Made by a program: the position numbers and the translations under genes. This document shows positions 61,801 through 64,000 of a stretch of 64,000 nt of DNA, piece after piece; the stretch's first letter is position 1; every line of letters starts with the position of its first letter. Origin of the DNA: Hyperoplus lanceolatus (taxonomy: Eukaryota; Chordata; Actinopteri; Uranoscopiformes; Ammodytidae); NCBI GenBank assembly GCA_026929865.2, contig CM049418.1, forward strand, positions 11,481,001 to 11,545,000, read 5' to 3'. The notes under the pieces are model-generated. The model was not told the origin of the DNA. It searched no databases and saw only the letters and a list, made by a program, of their open reading frames with translations.

Positions 61801-64000
61801 CGTGTCATACTCAGTAGAGACAGGTAGCGTGTCATACTCAGTAGAGACAGGTAGCGTGTCATACTCAGTAGAGACAGGTAGCGTGTCATACTCAGTAGAG
61901 ACAGGTAGCGTGTATACTCAGTAGAGACAGGTAGCGTCACAAACGTAGAGACAGGTAGCGTGTCATACTCAGTAGAGACAGGTAGCGTGTCATACTCAGT
62001 AGAGACAGGTAGCGTGTCATACTCAGTAGAGACAGGTAGCGTGTCATACTCAGTAGAGACAGGTAGCGTGTCATACTCAGTAGAGACAGGTAGCGTGTCA
62101 TACTCAGTAGAGACAGGTAGCGTGTCATACTCAGTAGAGACAGGTAGCGTGTCATACTCAGTAGAGACAGGTAGCGTGTCATACTCAGTAGAGACAGGTA
62201 GCGTGTCATACTCAGTAGAGACAGGTAGCGTGTCATACTCAGTAGAGACAGGTAGCGTGTCATACTCAGTAGAGACAGGTAGCGTGTCATACTCAGTAGA
62301 GACAGGTAGCGTGTCATACTCAGTAGAGACAGGTAGCGTGTCATACTCAGTAGAGACAGGTAGCGTGTCATACTCAGTAGAGACAGGTAGTGTGTTATAC
62401 TCAGTAGAGACAGGTAGCGTGTCATACTCAGTAGAGACAGGTAGCGTGTCATACTCAGTAGAGACAGGTACGGTCATACTCAGTAGAGACAGTAGTGTCA
62501 TACTCAGTAGAGACAGGTAGCGTGTCATACTCAGTAGAGACAGGTAGCGTGTCATACTCAGTAGAGACAGGTAGTCATACTCAGTAGAGACAGGTCGGTA
62601 GCGTGTCATACTCAGTAGAGACAGGTAGCGTGTCATACTCAGTAGAGACAGGTAGCGTGTCATACTCAGTAGAGACAGGTAGCGTGTCATACTCAGTAGA
62701 GACAGGTAGCGTGTCATACTCAGTAGAGACAGGTAGCGTGTCATACTCAGTAGAGACAGGTAGCGTGTCATACTCAGTAGAGACAGGTAGCGTGTCATAC
62801 TCAGTAGAGACAGGTAGCGTGTCATACTCAGTAGAGACAGGTAGCGTGTCATACTCAGTAGAGACAGGTAGCGTGTCATACCAAGTAGAGACAGGTAGCG
62901 TGTCATACTCAGTAGAGACAGGTAGCGTGTCATACTCAGTAGAGACAGGTAGCGTGTCATACTCAGTAGAGACAGGTAGCGTGTCATACTCAGTAGAGAC
63001 AGGTAGCGTGTCATACTCAGTAGAGACAGGTAGCGTGTCATACTCAGTAGAGACAGGTAGCGAATCAGTAGAGACAGGTAGCGTGTCATACTCAGTAGAG
63101 ACAGGTAGCGTGTCATACTCAGTAGAGACAGGTAGCGTGTCATACTCAGTAGAGACAGGTAGGCGTCATACTCAGTAGAGACAGGTAGCGTGTCATACTC
63201 AGTAGAGACAGGTAGCGTGTCATACTCAGTAGAGACAGGTAGCGTGTCATACTCAGTAGAGACAGGTAGCGTGTCATACTCAGTAGAGACAGGTAGCGTG
63301 TCATACTCAGTAGAGACAGGTAGCGTGTCATACTCAGTAGAGACAGGTAGCGTGTCATACTCAGTAGAGACAGGTAGCGTGTCATACTCAGTAGAGACAG
63401 GTAGCGTGTCATACTCAGTAGAGACAGGTAGCGTGTCATACTCAGTAGAGACAGGTAGCGTGTCATACTCAGTAGAGACAGGTAGCGCGTCATACTCAGT
63501 AGAGACAGGTAGCGTGTCATACTCAGTAGAGACAGGTAGCGTGTCATACTCAGTAGAGACAGGTAGCGTGTCATACTCAGTAGAGACAGGTAGCGTGTCA
63601 TACTCAGTAGAGACAGGTAGCGTGTCATACTCAGTAGAGACAGGTAGCGCGTCATACTCAGTAGAGACAGGTAGCGTGTCATACTCAGTAGAGACAGGTA
63701 GCGTGTCATACTCAGTAGAGACAGGTAGCGTGTCATACTCAGTAGAGACAGGTAGCGCGTGTCATACTCAGTAGAGACAGGTAGCGTGTCATACTCAGTA
63801 GAGACAGGTAGCGTGTCATACTCAGTAGAGACAGGTAGCGTGTCATACTCAGTAGAGACAGGTAGCGTGTCATACTCAGTAGAGACAGGTAGCGTGTCAT
63901 ACTCAGTAGAGACAGGTAGCGTGTCATACTCAGTAGAGACAGGTAGCGTCATACTCAGTAGAGATAGGTAGGGGGGCATACTCAGTAGAGACAGGTAGCG
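58841..64000. repeat. 27-bp minisatellite array, about 190 units, open at the window edge
   Basis: Direct head-to-tail units of 27 bases containing CAGTAGAGACAGGTAGCG. Nearly all central units are identical. The first 400 bases carry a variant with CAGTAGGGACAGGTAGCG (near 58876, 58957, 59011 and 59146). About fifteen units have small indels, for example at 59238-59285, 59648, 59867, 59928, 60846, 61170, 61766, 61913, 61935, 62471, 62570, 63061 and 63161. Because 27 is divisible by three, long open frames appear on both strands (SVETGSVSY and MTRYLSLLS repeats). I do not call these genes. The true array length is unknown. Confidence 0.97.

Noticed and set aside
58762-63979. Long open frames on both strands with SVETGSVSY or MTRYLSLLS repeats
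   Set aside because: They arise because a 27-base unit without stops stays open in any frame. Indel units break and shift them, both strands are open at once, and no exon or promoter context exists.
58841-64000. CRISPR-like array
   Set aside because: Units are contiguous, with no unique spacers, in a vertebrate genome.

Overview
The window reads as teleost fish genomic DNA. It has spliced vertebrate-type genes with GT-AG introns, very abundant (CA/GT)n microsatellites, tRNA-derived SINEs and many small TTAA-, TA- or 8-bp-duplication-flanked non-autonomous DNA transposons. The proteins match fish Na,K-ATPase alpha-1: N-terminus MGRGEGREQYEL, C-terminus ETYY.

Layout. (1) 196-3827: the last eight coding exons of a first Na,K-ATPase alpha-1 gene on the + strand, whose 5' part lies outside the window. 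(2) 3.83-7.5 kb: its 3' UTR and a short spacer with microsatellites and one MITE. (3) 7.5-29.3 kb: a complete second, tandem Na,K-ATPase alpha-1 gene, with a promoter near 7525-7612, 23 coding exons from 7868 to 28923 and a predicted protein of 1026 residues. All exon joins keep frame. (4) 29.3-58.7 kb: about 29 kb with no gene I can recognise. It holds SINEs, a hAT-type MITE with a perfect 8-bp target duplication, two pogo-like elements in inverted orientation, a TTAA-flanked MITE, many microsatellites, one candidate orphan exon and one candidate promoter/first exon. (5) 58,841 to the window edge: a 27-bp minisatellite of about 190 units that appears to have grown inside a MITE copy whose left end is at 58,750.

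How the genes work together. Both paralogs encode the catalytic alpha subunit of the Na+/K+ pump, the P-type ATPase that drives ion transport in gill, kidney and other epithelia. Visible catalytic, cation-site and ouabain-site residues are intact. Exons 16-18 of the two genes are almost identical (6 differences in 448 bases), but exons 19 and 20 differ by about 19% and 14%. This points to recent gene conversion ending between 868 and 1389.

Main points for a second look: the MITE-born minisatellite, the gene-conversion boundary, the altered exon structure (one exon split and two fused relative to the mammalian pattern as I recall it), and long sense-strand GT tracts abutting splice sites. I found no convincing new protein system. 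The many long open frames in the minisatellite and the CA/GT repeats are repeat artefacts.
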